A stretch of DNA of 41,876 bases from Scleroderma bovista (Eukaryota; Basidiomycota; Agaricomycetes; Boletales; Sclerodermataceae): assembly GCA_037178675.1 (NCBI GenBank), contig JAYMGJ010000591.1, forward strand, positions 1 through 41,876, in the 5' to 3' direction. The notes under the pieces were generated by a model. It ran no database searches, had not been told where the DNA came from, and was given only the letters and a program-made list of their open reading frames with translations. Below, in pieces: positions 11,128-22,175 of the stretch; positions within the stretch are counted from its first letter, which is position 1; the number at the start of each line of letters is the position of its first letter. A program made the translations under genes and the position numbers.

Positions 11128-11520
11128 ATGTGAATCTCGCTCCCACCTACCTATTCTACTCTTTGGACCATTTTAATGGCCGCCAATGACAAACTCACAG
11201 CGGATGCTGTCATCAGCCAAGTCCTAATTGAGGAAAAGTCAAGGAAGATAGCCTCAACTCATTCGGCTCTCGCTGCGAAGATGACAGGTCGATCTAAACA
11301 GAAAGGAAAGGGAAAAGTTAGTAAAGAGGATAAAGGAAAAAAGTTGTGCACTTACTGCTCGAAGAGCGGTCATACTGAGGATGAATGTTGGGCAAAGAAA
11401 GCTGCTGAATGCTCAGAGAAAGATGATACGTCAAAGGAGCAAGCTGATGAAAAGGAGTTAGCGGCCCACATCGTGAAAACGGGATCAACCCACTTACCAC
11501 CGCTCTGTCTATTCACCTGA
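11128..11520 (+). pseudogene. Ty1/copia gag fragment with zinc knuckle
   Basis: From just after a TGA at about 11126 the frame reads S-L-P-P-T-Y-S-T-L-W-T-I-L, the end of the copia UBN2-type gag domain, then D-A-V-I-S-Q-V-L-I-E-E, a basic linker and a CCHC knuckle (C-T-Y-C-S-K-S-G-H-T-E-D-E-C), ending at a TGA at 11518-11520. Protease, integrase and RT are absent. The knuckle resembles that of the copia copy at 19761-22175, so it is a related but separate, truncated scrap. Confidence 0.8.
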
Positions 11521-11922
11521 TGCTCCCACTTAAATACCCTAATTAGACAATATAACTGTTTCGATGTGTGTCTAAAACAAGGTGTTTGAGGCATCTCTCC
11601 CCTCAATGAATAATTATTGAATAATGTAGGGTACTTAGAGATATTCAGAGCTCCCTCGCAGCAGGCATTTGTCATTGACCTTGCCTGCCCCTGCGAAAGG
11701 CTTCCCACGCATGTCTGGTTGTTTGGCAACACCCGCACGTCGTCTCCGATGTGTCTCGTCGCTGTCACTGACAGTGAGCTCACATATCTCAACAACTATG
11801 CAACCGATTTACATTGGACTTTCAAGTGCATGTAGTACTCATATCTAGCAAGCATTCTGTAGCATGAAGTATGCATTAAAATTACTACAAGAAACAAATG
11901 ATGCAGCAGCAGACTAAGCTAT
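11521..11922. other. no gene recognised
   Basis: About 400 bp between the copia gag scrap and the 3' end of the KDZ pseudogene. It may include the KDZ 3' untranslated region or terminal sequence. No clear inverted repeat found. Confidence 0.3.
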
Positions 11923-14900
11923 CTACGTGTCCATCATCACACTCAAGATTTGCTGTAATGCCTCACACCGCTCCTCCAAATCAGCCCCATGGTCTTCTTC
12001 AGCATCTTCATCAACATCCTCTTCTCCATCATCAGTACAAACAGACGGCAAAGTCAGGGAGGACTCCATTGGGACTCGTTGCAGGATACTTGCACTATCT
12101 CCTGGGTCATGTGACATGCTGATGCCAGGTGTAAGGGTCCCATTGAATCCAGGGAGATGAGATATTTTCTCGAGGGAGCGGAGGTGTAGTTGGGTGAATC
12201 GGGAGCGTATGGCATGGTACCTAGAGATTTGATGTGTGAGTATCCTGGTAAAGAGCTTCACATGCTCAGAGGTAGCACTCTTCATCTACAAGATACATCA
12301 CCATGTGCCGAATCTCCACATTCAAGTGAATGACTTCTTCCTCAGCCCAGCACAACTTGAAGTATGTATTGAGAGCAAGTCAAGTGGCGGGTGAAGCCCA
12401 TGGACATGTCGAGATGTCTTGCCTTGTGTCCCTGAGAAGGTCGAAGTCAGTCAGGAACGCATACTCAACAACTTCATCGAATTCCAGCATGCGACGGCTG
12501 AGGGCTTTGGCTGCAGTGTTGTATTGTGTGTTAGGGGTCTAACCCTGGCCTGCCTGACCTCTCCTTAGGCATAGATGCAACTCCAGATCTAGTCCGGCCA
12601 TCTCCAGCCCCATAGCTGCACTCCAGCTCAACTCCGGTCACTACATCCATCTCCACCTCAGGACTAACCCCTGTCTTCCTCTAGACAGATCCGCAGTCTA
12701 ACTCCTCCATGTTGGACCTGTACCTACCATTAGTTGCTACTCCGGTTTCAGTCCGGCCACTCCCCTTGTCTGGTCTGTGACCTAGCCCAACTCCGGCTGG
12801 TACATCCAACTCCGGCTCAGGTTTGCTCCTGTTCTGCTCTGCTTCCCCTGATAGGTCCACCAATGGCCTTGGACATTTCCATGTCCAACTCCGGACCTTC
12901 CTCCGGCTACTCTGCCCTTCCTCCAGCTGTACACTCCCTCTGGTCATACACTTCCTCTGGTCATGCACTTCCTCCAGTCCCACTTCCTCCGGTTCCACTT
13001 CCTCCGGTCCTGGACATCGCTCTGGACTTAACATTAGTTAAGTCCACCTCCAACCCTTACTTGTCCTCTTCCAACCTAGTTCCCTTTACCTACTTGTCCC
13101 TGCATCTGCTCCGTTGTCCCTGTAATCCTAGTTCCCCGTTTCTGCTTCCACTCTGGTTTATTTTCTTGTCCCTGGTTTATTTTCCTGTCTGCTTCTGCTC
13201 CATCCCTTGTCCCGACTAAGGTGTTTACTTGTCACTGTATATACTCACCTCTAGTCTTGTTACTATATAAACTACTATACTCCAGCCTAGTAGTTTCCTT
13301 AGATCAAATCTCAACTAAGATACTCCCCACTCTGTACTACCCACTATGCTCTCCTAATCCATCTGTTCACCTGAACTCCTGAACTCCAGCCAACTCCGGC
13401 CTCCGTCCTATCTCATCCCCTTGGTCCTATGTCTGATCCTAGCAAGTCTCATACTCGCACAAGGGCAAAAGCCACCTCTGTCCCAGACTCGACACTAGAC
13501 CTCTCAGGACTTATCCCACCTCTGGGATGTCCTTCACTCCGGACAAGCTGTGCTCAACTCCGGACCACTTTCCCACAGTCCGGACTTACTCCACAAAAAC
13601 GCAGACTTACTCCCTGTGCTTCTCTAGTGCCCAGACTTTGTTTGTATGACCTGGACTTGACTGTCTGCACTAACTAGCACCTACTAGTGTCTGGACTTAC
13701 CTCCTCATTAGTTCCCTGCACCTCTGGACCTCCTAGTAAGATCGTTGAGGAGAACCGGTCTTGACACCACTCCTTGTCCTCTGGTACCCAGTGACATGAT
13801 ATTTCAAGGCGTCCCTCAAGCTCTTGTACGGCCTTCAAGTCCCTTTCACAGTTCTCTTGCACGTGATGGCACATGGCCTCCGCTCTTCGGGTTGCACTGC
13901 TATCACTCCCAATGGATGTTGCGTTGTGGGCTGTAACGACAGTCCATGTGGATAAGATGGCCTCGAGGTCTTTCCTATGTTTACTGGTAGTTAGAACAAT
14001 ACTTTATTGATGTATCGATACATACCTGCTCCCCGCCAAGTTTACGAGCCGTTGCCAGTATTCCATTTGTAAGGTTTCTTTGGCAGGCTTGCGCAAGAGG
14101 GATTTGAGATACATGTGCTCTTCATCTAGCCAAAGTTTGAAGGTTGCGGGGTCATTCACTCCAAGCTTGCACATCAGCCGTTCCAGGGTCATGCGGCCAT
14201 TGGAGAGGAGATCAATAGCTTGTTTGTAGTTATTCAATAAGAACTTTGCTGCTCGAGGTCAGATAAGTTGAGACAGGCACGGTTGCCAACTTACTGAGAT
14301 TTGCATACACTTCCATTTCGTCATTGTATTCAAAATAGGACACAATGGCCTGTCTTCTGTGAAAAATTGATGCGTATCAAATGGACGGGCAAGGGAGTTG
14401 CTCTTGGAAAATGCCCGCTCGCAACCTTCGAGATCTTCAAGTCCGAGCCCTTCAATGTACGTCGTGAGATTGTCCAGCTGGCACAGCCTATTATGAGCAT
14501 GGCCATGGAATGCGTTGACAAGAGAAGTGTAGTTGAGTGACTGCGCACACTTGCCAAGGACACTAGATGCCAGAGTGGTCTTGAAGTGACAGCTGATGTC
14601 GTATCTGCCACCGAGGTCTGAACCAATTGCGTCCAGGGGTTTGGATGTCACGGCGAGCACATATTTAGACCTGTGGATGAGTATATTAGTTTGCAATGTA
14701 GTTGTCTAAGTAATTTACTTACTGTTCGCCGCTTTGTACCATGTCTGCAATAAGCAAGCAGAAGCCATGCCGGCAGACCGCTATAAAGACACCTGATTCA
14801 TCAAATATGCTCCACATTTTTTGTGTGGCGCTATCCTTCATATTCTTCCAGTGCTCCACACATAAGTTCCCATCGCCGTCCTATCCAGTGATCAGAATCT

Positions 14901-15156
14901 GGAAAACAAATGTGAAAGGAAGAGGTCACACCTCATCAAGAATGGTGTGACCTGCTTGCTGATCGGATGCGAATGTGTTGACAAATTCATGGCTCAGGTA
15001 CTGCGCATGATGAAATGTAGACTTTGATGATGTGGTGAGAGGGCCAACATTGTTGAGATCACCATTGAGTACCTTGGTTGCCACTCTTTTAAGAGAGTCA
15101 TTCCCATCCTGAGCGAACAGCATCTTGAATCTCATCGCAGGTTCATCCTGCAACAT
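11923..15156 (-). pseudogene. KDZ (Kyakuja-Dileera-Zisupton) family transposase, decayed
   Basis: Segments in order along the minus strand: 15156-14926 (M-R-F-K-M-L-F-A-Q-D-G-N), 14840-14730 (M-W-S-I-F-D-E-S-G and C-R-H-G-F), 14696-14260 (core: Y-D-I-S-C-H-F-K-T-T, L-N-Y-T-S-L-V-N-A-F-H-G-H, E-G-L-G-L-E-D-L-E-G-C-E), 14237-14026, then after a 51-bp intron (13975-14025) 13974-13767, then a 1.24-kb LTR (12529-13766), then 12527-11923 (E-Y-A-F-L-T-D-F-D-L-L-R). The order and motifs match KDZ transposases of basidiomycetes, which catalyse cut-and-paste transposition. Damage: frameshift near 14360, in-frame TGA at 12380-12382 and 12266-12268, another frameshift near 12250, and, judging from family length, about 60 codons missing at the LTR. 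The N-terminal part is not recognised beyond 15156. Confidence 0.85.
12529..13766 (+). mobile_element. long LTR (copy A, family T) inserted in the KDZ pseudogene
   Basis: About 1.24 kb with TG...CA ends (starts TGTTAGGGG, ends GGTCTTGACA). The right half (from about 13215) is strongly similar to 31907-32443 and 32963-33452, sharing CTATATAAACTAC, CCTATGTC[TC]GATCCTAGCAA and GAGAACCGGTCTTGACA. It is rich in CTCCGG/CTCCGGTC words. CTATATAAAC near 13265 is a likely TATA box. No clear duplication of flanking bases is seen; KDZ sequence resumes on both sides with a gap, which suggests deletion at insertion or later. Confidence 0.7.
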
Positions 15157-15274
15157 GCAAGTACAAGCAGGACACCCGTGCTTGAGTCACCAGTTGGGCT
15201 GGTTGCTTTCAATTTTGACTTCCATCAATTTTCATCTTGTCCCTTGCCTGCCCTACTCCCTCCCCATTACCACA

Positions 15275-15488
15275 TCCATTGCACCTTCACCACTGTCTCC
15301 TTACACATTATGTCTGACAACTGCCATCGTTCACCTTCCCTGTCTGCACGTTGTAGCTGTGCAGACGACACCTCTGACAAGTCCATTGCACCTTCACCAC
15401 TGTCTCCTTACACATTATGTCTGACAACTGCCATCGTTCACCTTCCCTGTCTGCATGTTGTAGCTGTGCAGACGACACCTCTGACAAG
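15275..15488 (+). repeat. 107-bp tandem duplication
   Basis: 15275-15381 and 15382-15488 are almost identical (one visible change, GCACG to GCATG). Each copy has an ATG-TCT-GAC start context. Because 107 is not a multiple of 3, only the second copy's ATG (15417) is in frame with the gene that follows. Confidence 0.9.
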
Positions 15489-16541
15489 CCTATGTCCCAC
15501 CAGGACCGGGCTCGTCGTCATTCTGACAAGAGGAGGGCGCCTTGTTCGCCCTCCCCTCATCATCCTTGTTCCCCTTCTCGCGAAGGGTGACATGAGAAGC
15601 ATTGGCGTGTAACAGTGTGTGACACTTCTCCTTCCCCCGACAGGTGGTGTGCCACCACTACCGGTCTTCTGCTCCATGACAGGGACCACTGGTGCCCCAC
15701 ATGTTTGGAATACCAAAAGCACGTCTCCCTGGACATCATCCTGGAGATGCTGGCCATCATGGGCGCACGCAAGGACTGCCTATGGTGTCTCGCACGCATC
15801 TTCGGGTGGAGTGCCTGCATGTCCGGCCTCGAGGATGACCTTGCATTGATGCATTACGAATGTGACTATTGGTGCAAGCACACTGAAGAGGCCGAGAAGG
15901 CATCCACCTTCTTGCAGCAGCAGACCTCTGCTGCATTCGAGCAGGCTTGCCTGCTCTCAATGTACATCCCCTCAGCACACCCAGAGGATCCTTCTGGGGT
16001 GGGCCCGTCCAGTCGGCCCTTGGAGGAACATCTTGTTTCTCCAGGGGGAGGGAGCAGGGTAACACCCACATCATACTCTGGAGAACACTGTTCTTGATCG
16101 CAATCCCCAGGTTGCACCTGCTTCCATCCTAACTCACCAGGCACCATCTTCGGCGCTATGGACGTTGACATCACTGAGCCACCTAGGTCCTCATTGGCAG
16201 GGCAGCTCGAAAAACCCGAGGAAACAATGTTTCCTCTACTTGGCCAGGGAGAAATCCCTAACCAAGTAAACATGCTGCTGGACAGCACCAAATACCTACA
16301 CATACAGTTCAACGACTGTTTGTACCAGTTCGAGGTCCCTCACAGGGAGAATGTCCTCAGAAATATTCGCCATGGCATTGCACCCCCAACCACCGGTGCC
16401 ATCTGGCCAGGAGCAGTGCGCCTGCTCAACACAACCACTGAACTCAATGGGTTCTATGCCCAAGTAGTGAAGGAGTCAGAGGAGAGCGACTCGCCCAACA
16501 CCAAGTTCCACTTCAGTCAACCCCCATTTAGGACCTATTAG
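15417..16541 (+). pseudogene. unrecognised gene with two in-frame TGA codons
   Basis: From the ATG at 15417 the frame is open to TAG at 16539-16541, apart from TGA at 15588-15590 and 16095-16097: 374 codons. The first ~60 residues are S/P/R/H-rich. A middle segment has W-C-P-T-C-L-E-Y and C-L-W-C-L-A-R-I-F-G-W, two C-X2-C pairs that may bind metal, followed by helical sequence. The C-terminal ~125 residues begin M-D-V-D-I-T-E-P-P and include a Y-Q-F-E-V-P-H-R-E-N stretch. I do not recognise the family; a gag-like retroelement protein or a lineage-specific repeated gene are both possible. Both stops would be Arg if read as CGA. Confidence 0.5.
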
Positions 16542-16751
16542 GTTTGTATATTTCTACAGATGTATCTACCTATGAGGTCCTGACAGGTTGGAAATTCCCA
16601 GCTGCCCATGGAGATTCTCCATTCTCCAGCACCATGCATGGGGATTCTCCAGAGCCCTATTATAATTCTCCATAGCCCAATTGGAGAAATGTATTTATCC
16701 ATAATTATTTTATTTATTTATTTATTTAGCAGGTGGCTGGGGTCCAAATTG
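16542..16751. other. non-coding with GGAGATTCTCC words and a TTTA microsatellite
   Basis: 16600-16690 has four copies of the palindrome-like GG(A/G)GATTCTCC or its half, also found in the 21-bp minisatellite at 17296-17730. 16706-16729 is a short (TTTA)n run. Confidence 0.5.
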
Positions 16752-17294
16752 GACTTTCTCCAGGATTAAATGGGCCTTACTTTGGGTACATATGGGACTT
16801 TCTCCAAGGCTAAATAGGCCTTACTTTGGGTGCATATGGGACTTTCTCCAGGGCTAAATAGGCCTTACTTTGGGTGCATATGGGACTTTCTCCAGGCTAA
16901 ACAGGCCTTTCTCTGGATGTAAATGGGACTTTCTCCAGAGCTAAATAGGCCTTTCATTGAGTAAATATGAGATCTTCTCCAGGGTTATATGAGTGTTGCT
17001 TTGGGTGCATATGGGACTTTCTCCAGGGCTAAATTGGCCTTTCTGTGGGTATAAATGGGACTTTCTCCTGGGTTAAATAGACATTTCTTTGTGTGCAAAT
17101 AGAGGCATTCGCCAGAGTAATTGAGCCATTTTCTGAGCATCAATAGGACTTTCTCTGGGGTTAAGTGGGCCTTTTTCTGTGTTCAAATAAGACTTTCTTC
17201 AGGCATAATGGGACCATTTTGAAGGGCAAAAGGGACTTTCTCCACACTAAATAGGATCTTTTCTGAGCACAAATGGGACTTCCTCTGAGTTAAT
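16752..17294 (+). repeat. tandem repeat, 44-bp unit, ~12 copies
   Basis: Unit begins GGGACTTTCTCCAGGGCTAA and continues ATAGGCCTTACTTTGGGTGCATAT. The second to fourth units are almost identical; units degrade to the right. Non-coding. Confidence 0.88.
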
Positions 17295-17295
17295 G

Positions 17296-17730
17296 GAGAA
17301 CTCCCAAGGTGGTATGGAGAATCACCTTGTTGGTGAGGAGAATTGCCAGGGTGGTGTGGAGAATCTCCATGGTGGTGTGGAGAATCTCCATGATGGTGTA
17401 GAGAATCCCCAACATGGTGTGGAGAATCTCCATGGTGGTGCAAAGAATCTCCATGACAGTGTGGAGAATCTCCATGATGGTGCAGAGAATCTCCATGATG
17501 GTGTGGAGAATCCCCATGATGGTGTGGAGAATCTCCATGATGGTGCAGAGAATCCCCAACATGGTGTGGAGAATCTCCATGGTGGTGCAAAGAATCTCCA
17601 TGACAATGTGGAGAATCTCCATGACAGTGTGGAGAATCCCCATCATGGTGTGGAGAATCTCCATGGTGCTGCCAAGACTCCTCAAGGAAGGAATGGAGAA
17701 TCTCCAAGGTGGGTTGGAGAATCCCCAATC
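17296..17730 (+). repeat. minisatellite, 21-bp unit GTGGAGAATCTCCATGRTGGT
   Basis: About 19 copies of a 21-bp unit with GGAGAATCTCC as near-palindromic core. As 21 is a multiple of 3, several frames on both strands stay open across the array and give heptapeptide repeats (for example G-D-S-P-H-H-H). These are frame artefacts of the repeat; no start context, domain or codon bias supports a gene. Confidence 0.88.
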
Positions 17731-17953
17731 CAAGGTTAGATGTAGCCTAGCAAAAAACTTTTTGCATCACAGTTTTTTGTTTTGATCATAACACTAGTAA
17801 ATCTTCACCAATTGCTTAGGTAAGACCACTACTGGATTTGTATAATTATTGGCTACAACCTTTAGTAAGACAACAAAGCATAAAATAACACATACAAACA
17901 TGTACAAATAGCCCCTATCTATATATGGTCCAATATTTATCCTCCAAAATTTC

Positions 17954-18959
17954 ACCCCTGATTAGCTAACATTGTGTAGTGTTGACTACCAAAAATGCGG
18001 ACCCCTGATTAGATAATGTTGTGTAGTGTTGACTACCAAAAATGCGGACCTCTGATTAGCTAATGTTGTGTAGTGTTGACTACCAAAAATGCGGACCCCT
18101 GATTAGATAATCTTGGGTGGTGTTGACTACCAAAAATGCGGACCCCTGATTAGCTAATGTTGGGTACTGTTGGTATTGTAGTGTTGATTACCAAAAATGC
18201 GGAATATTGATTAGTGTTGTCTAGTGTGTGTGTGGTAGTATTGATTAGCAAATGTTGTGTAGTGTTTGTGGGGTAGTGGTTATTACTACAAATGTGTAGT
18301 GTAGCGTAGTGTTTTGTAGTGTTTGTAGTGTATTGTTTGTTACCAAAAATGCGGAGGATTTATTAGGAAATGTTGTGTAGTGTGTGTGGTGTAGCTTATT
18401 ACCAAAAATGTGTAGTGTTGTGTAGTGTTCATTACCAAAAATGCGTAGTATTGATTAGGAAATATTGTGTAGTGTTTGTGTTGCATTGTTTATTACCAAA
18501 AATGCGTAGTATTGATTAGGAAATGTTGTGTAGTGCATGTGGTGTAGTCCTTATTACCAAAAATGTGTAGTGTTTTGTAATATTTGTTGGGTAGTGCTCA
18601 TTACCAAACATGTGTAGTGTTTGTGGTGTATTGTTTATTACCAAAAAGCATAGTATTGATTAGGATATGTTGTGTAGTGTGCTTGTAGTGTAGTGTTCAT
18701 TACCAAAAATGCGTAGTATTGATTAGGAAATGTTATGTAGTGTGTGTGTAGTGTTGATTACCAAAATTGCATAGTGTTCATTAGGATATGTTGTGTACTG
18801 TTTGTGGTGTAGGGTTGACTACCAAAAATGTGTAGTGCTGATTAAGATATATTGTGTAGTGTGGTTGTGTATTGCTGATTACCAAAAATGCGGAGCATTC
18901 ATTAGCAAAGGTTGTGTAGTGTTGATTACCAAAAATGCGTAGTATTGATTAGCAAATGT
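17954..18959 (+). repeat. satellite-like tandem array, 47-bp unit grading into ~60-bp variants
   Basis: The first four to five units are near-identical 47-mers built as CCCCTGATTAGMTAATGTT, then GTGTAGTGTTGACTACC, then AAAAATGCGGA. Rightward the units become longer and GT-rich (GTGTAGTGTTTGTGGTGTA), still with ACCAAAAATGCG and GATTAGGAAATGTTGTG blocks. There are about 18-20 units in 1 kb, with no coding capacity. Confidence 0.88.
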
Positions 18960-19533
18960 AGTGTGCCTTGATTGGATAATGTCCAGAAGCACCACTACTC
19001 CCAAAATATTACTATATTTGGTCACAAAAAACTTATGGAAGGCGTGGGAAAATACCACACAAAATGCGGAGATTGACAAAAACTTGCTATATCACACAAC
19101 ACAAAGCCTATCCTGGCCAATAAATGCTGCCAACAGGCTACTAACACCCCACAAGGCTTATATCCTGCTGTTCCTGGGATGGTTAGAGGCACAACTAGTC
19201 TGGACCCTTAAGCTACTGTTACTGACCATGCATACTGCAGCATTGGACAAAGTGTACTAATATGATGCACATTTTCGCTTTTTTTTACATTTTGGATGGT
19301 GTGCCTCTAACCATCCCAGGAACAGCAGGATATAAGCCTTGTGGGGTGTTAGTAGCCTGTTGGCAGCATTTATTGGCCAGGATAGGCTTTGTGTTGTGTG
19401 ATATAGCAAGTTTTTGTCAATCTCCGCATTTTGTGTGGTATTTTCCCACGCCTTCCATAAGTTTTTTGTGACCAAATATAGTAATATTTTGGGAGTAGTG
19501 GTGCTTCTGGACATTATCTAATCAAGGCACACT
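18960..19533. repeat. large inverted repeat, ~234-bp arms, ~105-bp spacer
   Basis: 18960-19194 and 19300-19533 are reverse complements with about one visible mismatch (GGATAATG/AGATAATG). The spacer 19195-19299 is single-copy here and includes a T8 run. The left arm merges with the tandem array; the right arm ends at the first base of the copia LTR. Both arms carry the same short open frame, which is not a recognised gene. It could be a foldback-type element or an inverted duplication from repair. Confidence 0.85.
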
Positions 19534-19687
19534 GTTGGAGATTGCGCTATAGTATGTCTAGTATTATCGGAGTGTAAATAGGTAGCGGAGTAGATTACCG
19601 CCACAGTCTGTATATAGGCGCCCAAGCTCCGATTGGAAATAACAGAGAAAAGTTTTCCCTTGTATCCACTGTGCTCATATCCTAACA
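19533..19687 (+). mobile_element. 5' LTR of a Ty1/copia element
   Basis: 155 bp, TGTTGGAGATT...ATCCTAACA, with near-inverted termini (TGTTGGA/TCCTAACA). It is followed directly by a primer binding site and a copia polyprotein. No matching 3' LTR is found in the window. Confidence 0.8.
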
Positions 19688-19702
19688 GGTTATGAGCCCT
19701 GC
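19688..19702 (+). promoter_or_regulatory. copia primer binding site matching initiator tRNA-Met anticodon arm
   Basis: GGTTATGAGCCCTGC begins at the base after the LTR. Its complement, GCAGGGCTCATAACC, is the anticodon stem and loop of eukaryotic initiator tRNA-Met (CAT anticodon) and equals the S. cerevisiae iMet sequence over all 15 bases. This is the half-tRNA priming arrangement known from Drosophila copia and yeast Ty5. Confidence 0.8.
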
Positions 19703-19760
19703 CTTTGCGCTATTATAATCAAAGGCTGACCGTTGATAACAGAAACCATTATCATTTAAC

Positions 19761-22175
19761 ATGTCCGGGTCCACCATGGCTGGGTCTGTGACAGGCGATA
19801 GCCTTGGCAATTCTATTACCGCCGAAACCAAAGGAAGAAACCTTGGAGCACTCTCCTCCTACAAAATCGATGTGCTTAAAGAAAACAATTGGCATGCGTG
19901 GAAACTCAGAATGCAGAAGTATCTACGTCTGCATAAAGTGTTCAAGTACGCCGAGGGCACTTGCCCAAAGCCCGCAGAGGATATTCCTAATAATAGTGCG
20001 AAAGTTGCTGTGTGGGAAGAAGAGGATCTGATCACACAGACCCTGATTCTCACAAATATAGACGACGCGCAAATGCATCACATCAATGATGCCGAGACGT
20101 CGGCACAGATGTGGGAGAGCCTCCAGATGGCGCACCAAACACGTGGTGTTCAGACTGTCCTTCTAGCTAAGAGGGATTTACTGAATACCAAATGCCCAGA
20201 GGATGAGAATGTACCCATACATATCAACAAGTTGAAAAAGATGCGTAATGAGTTGTCCGCCATGGGGAAACCAGTCCCTGACGATGAATTCAAGGACATC
20301 TTATTACTCAATATGCCAGAGTCTTGGACCACCTTCACGACATTGTATATGGCAGGGAGACTTGCCAGAAAAGCTTCTTCTGTCACAGTCGAACAACTCA
20401 CTGCAGTCCTGGTCGATGAATACAAACACCGGAGTAGTATCTCACCCGGACAAACACTTATCGCATGGCTTCATGATAAACGGAAGGAGTCAGGTATGAC
20501 ATGCTCACACTGCGGAAGAGATAATCACTCCACGGATCAATGTCGCCACAAAGGGAAACCCAAATGTGGCTACTGTCATAAAATTGGTCATACCGAGGAT
20601 AGGTGTTGGACAAAAGATGGCAGGGGACCGCCCAAAAGGGCTAAGACTGCCCAAACAAACTTTGCTTCCACATTGGAGATCCGCGATGTGCAAGATGATG
20701 AGCAAGTACTTATGGTGGATGGACAAGGAGTGTCATCCAACAATAACAATATTTACTCCAATAGTTTCACTGTAAACTGGAAAGATGGAATTGAAGAGAG
20801 CATTGCCTTTTACACCTGGGTGACAGATACCAGCAGTTTGGTACATCTAACGAACACCAGGGATATCTTTAAAGAAATTGCCCCTGTCCATAAAATCATT
20901 AAGGGGATCGGAGATCACGCAGTCATTGCAGAAGGGATTGGCACAGTAGAACTCCAGACATATGTTGCAGATAAGACTTTTATAGTCGTCCTCCGCAACA
21001 TTTATTATGTCCCTAGTGCTGTCCACAACATCCTATCCCTCACGAAATTAGATCATGATGGTGGATACTTCGCCTCTGGCAATGGACAAACCAAATTGTA
21101 TAGTAAAAATGGAACATTATTTGCTATTTCTACTATACAGCATGGCATTTACATGATGAAAGTAAAACAACATGAATCACCAGCATACACTTACCAGGCA
21201 TGTACCTGGGATGAGTGGCACCGACGATTCAGACACGTCGGCATTCGCGGTCTCCAACGTCTTCATGACGAAAAACTTGTTGATGGACTCAATGTACTGC
21301 CATCGAGTACAAGCGATTGTCGTGCATGTATTGAAGCTAAACAATCCAAATTACCTTTCCCACGCCAATTAACACCGCGTACGACCACACCAGGAGAATT
21401 GATCCATACCGATGTATGGGGTCCCGTGCGCACTGTGGCCTTAACTGGCCATGTACGATGGTATATCACTTTCATCGATGATGCTTCTCAGTATTGTGAA
21501 GTGCGATTCATGGTCAACAAGGGGGAGGCAGGTCAAAAATTGTGGGAATACCTCACCTTTTTAGAGCGTCAGCTAGCAAAACACCCTAAAGCTGTTTGCG
21601 CCGACAATGGGTGTGAGTACCTTAATATTACTACTGAGACCTGGTGCAAAGATGTGGGGATTGACTTACAAACTACCGCGCCCTACTCGCCCATGCAAAA
21701 TGGTGTCTCCAAAAGGTTTAATCGAACTTTGATGGAATTAGCCCGGGCCATGCGACTGGATGCTAACTTACCAGAATTCCTATGGCCCGAGGCTGTGGCC
21801 TACGCTGCCTATGTCCGCAACAGGTCACATATGCGGGCCCTCCCCGGCGCGACCCCATATCAAGCATGGACTGGTGCAAAGCCCCACGTTGGGCATTTAC
21901 AACCATTTGGCGCATCTGTTTGGATCTTAAACAATGGCGTCAATTTGGATAAGTTACATGCAAGATCTGTCCAACACACCTTGGTTGGCTGTGTCAATGG
22001 GCCCCACACCATCAAATACTACGATGCACGCGCCCACGGCATCAAAATCTCACGCAATTTTCGTTTCCTCCACCCCATCGATTCTTCTCTTGGTATGCTG
22101 CCTGAGGGGGAGTTGAGACCGGGAATCATGCAGGATACCGAATCAGAACGACAAAATGGGCCTGTAGAACAATGA
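19761..22175 (+). pseudogene. Ty1/copia gag-protease-integrase polyprotein, RT/RNase H missing
   Basis: 804 codons, open from ATG to TGA. Gag (UBN2-type) residues ~35-220; two zinc knuckles at ~248-284 (C-S-H-C-G-R-D-N-H, C-G-Y-C-H-K-I-G-H); protease near residue 356, where the D-T-S-S motif departs from the usual D-S/T-G-A; GAG-pre-integrase HHCC finger ~485-530; integrase core with D551 (H-T-D-V-W-G-P) and D615 (C-A-D-N-G-C-E-Y). The third catalytic position, 35 residues after D615, is Lys651 instead of Glu. The reverse transcriptase and RNase H that should follow are absent, as is the 3' LTR, so the element is truncated near 22175. It cannot transpose by itself. Confidence 0.88.

Noticed and set aside
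17183..17785. Histidine/glycine-rich repeat proteins on both strands
   Set aside because: All frames arise from a 21-bp repeat (multiple of 3); they overlap on both strands and have no domain or start context.
17954..18959. CRISPR array
   Set aside because: Units are contiguous and degenerate without unique spacers, no cas genes, and the genome is clearly fungal.
18961..19514. A ~70-99 aa gene present on both strands
   Set aside because: It is the same frame seen twice because of the inverted repeat; no homology motif, no introns or conserved context.
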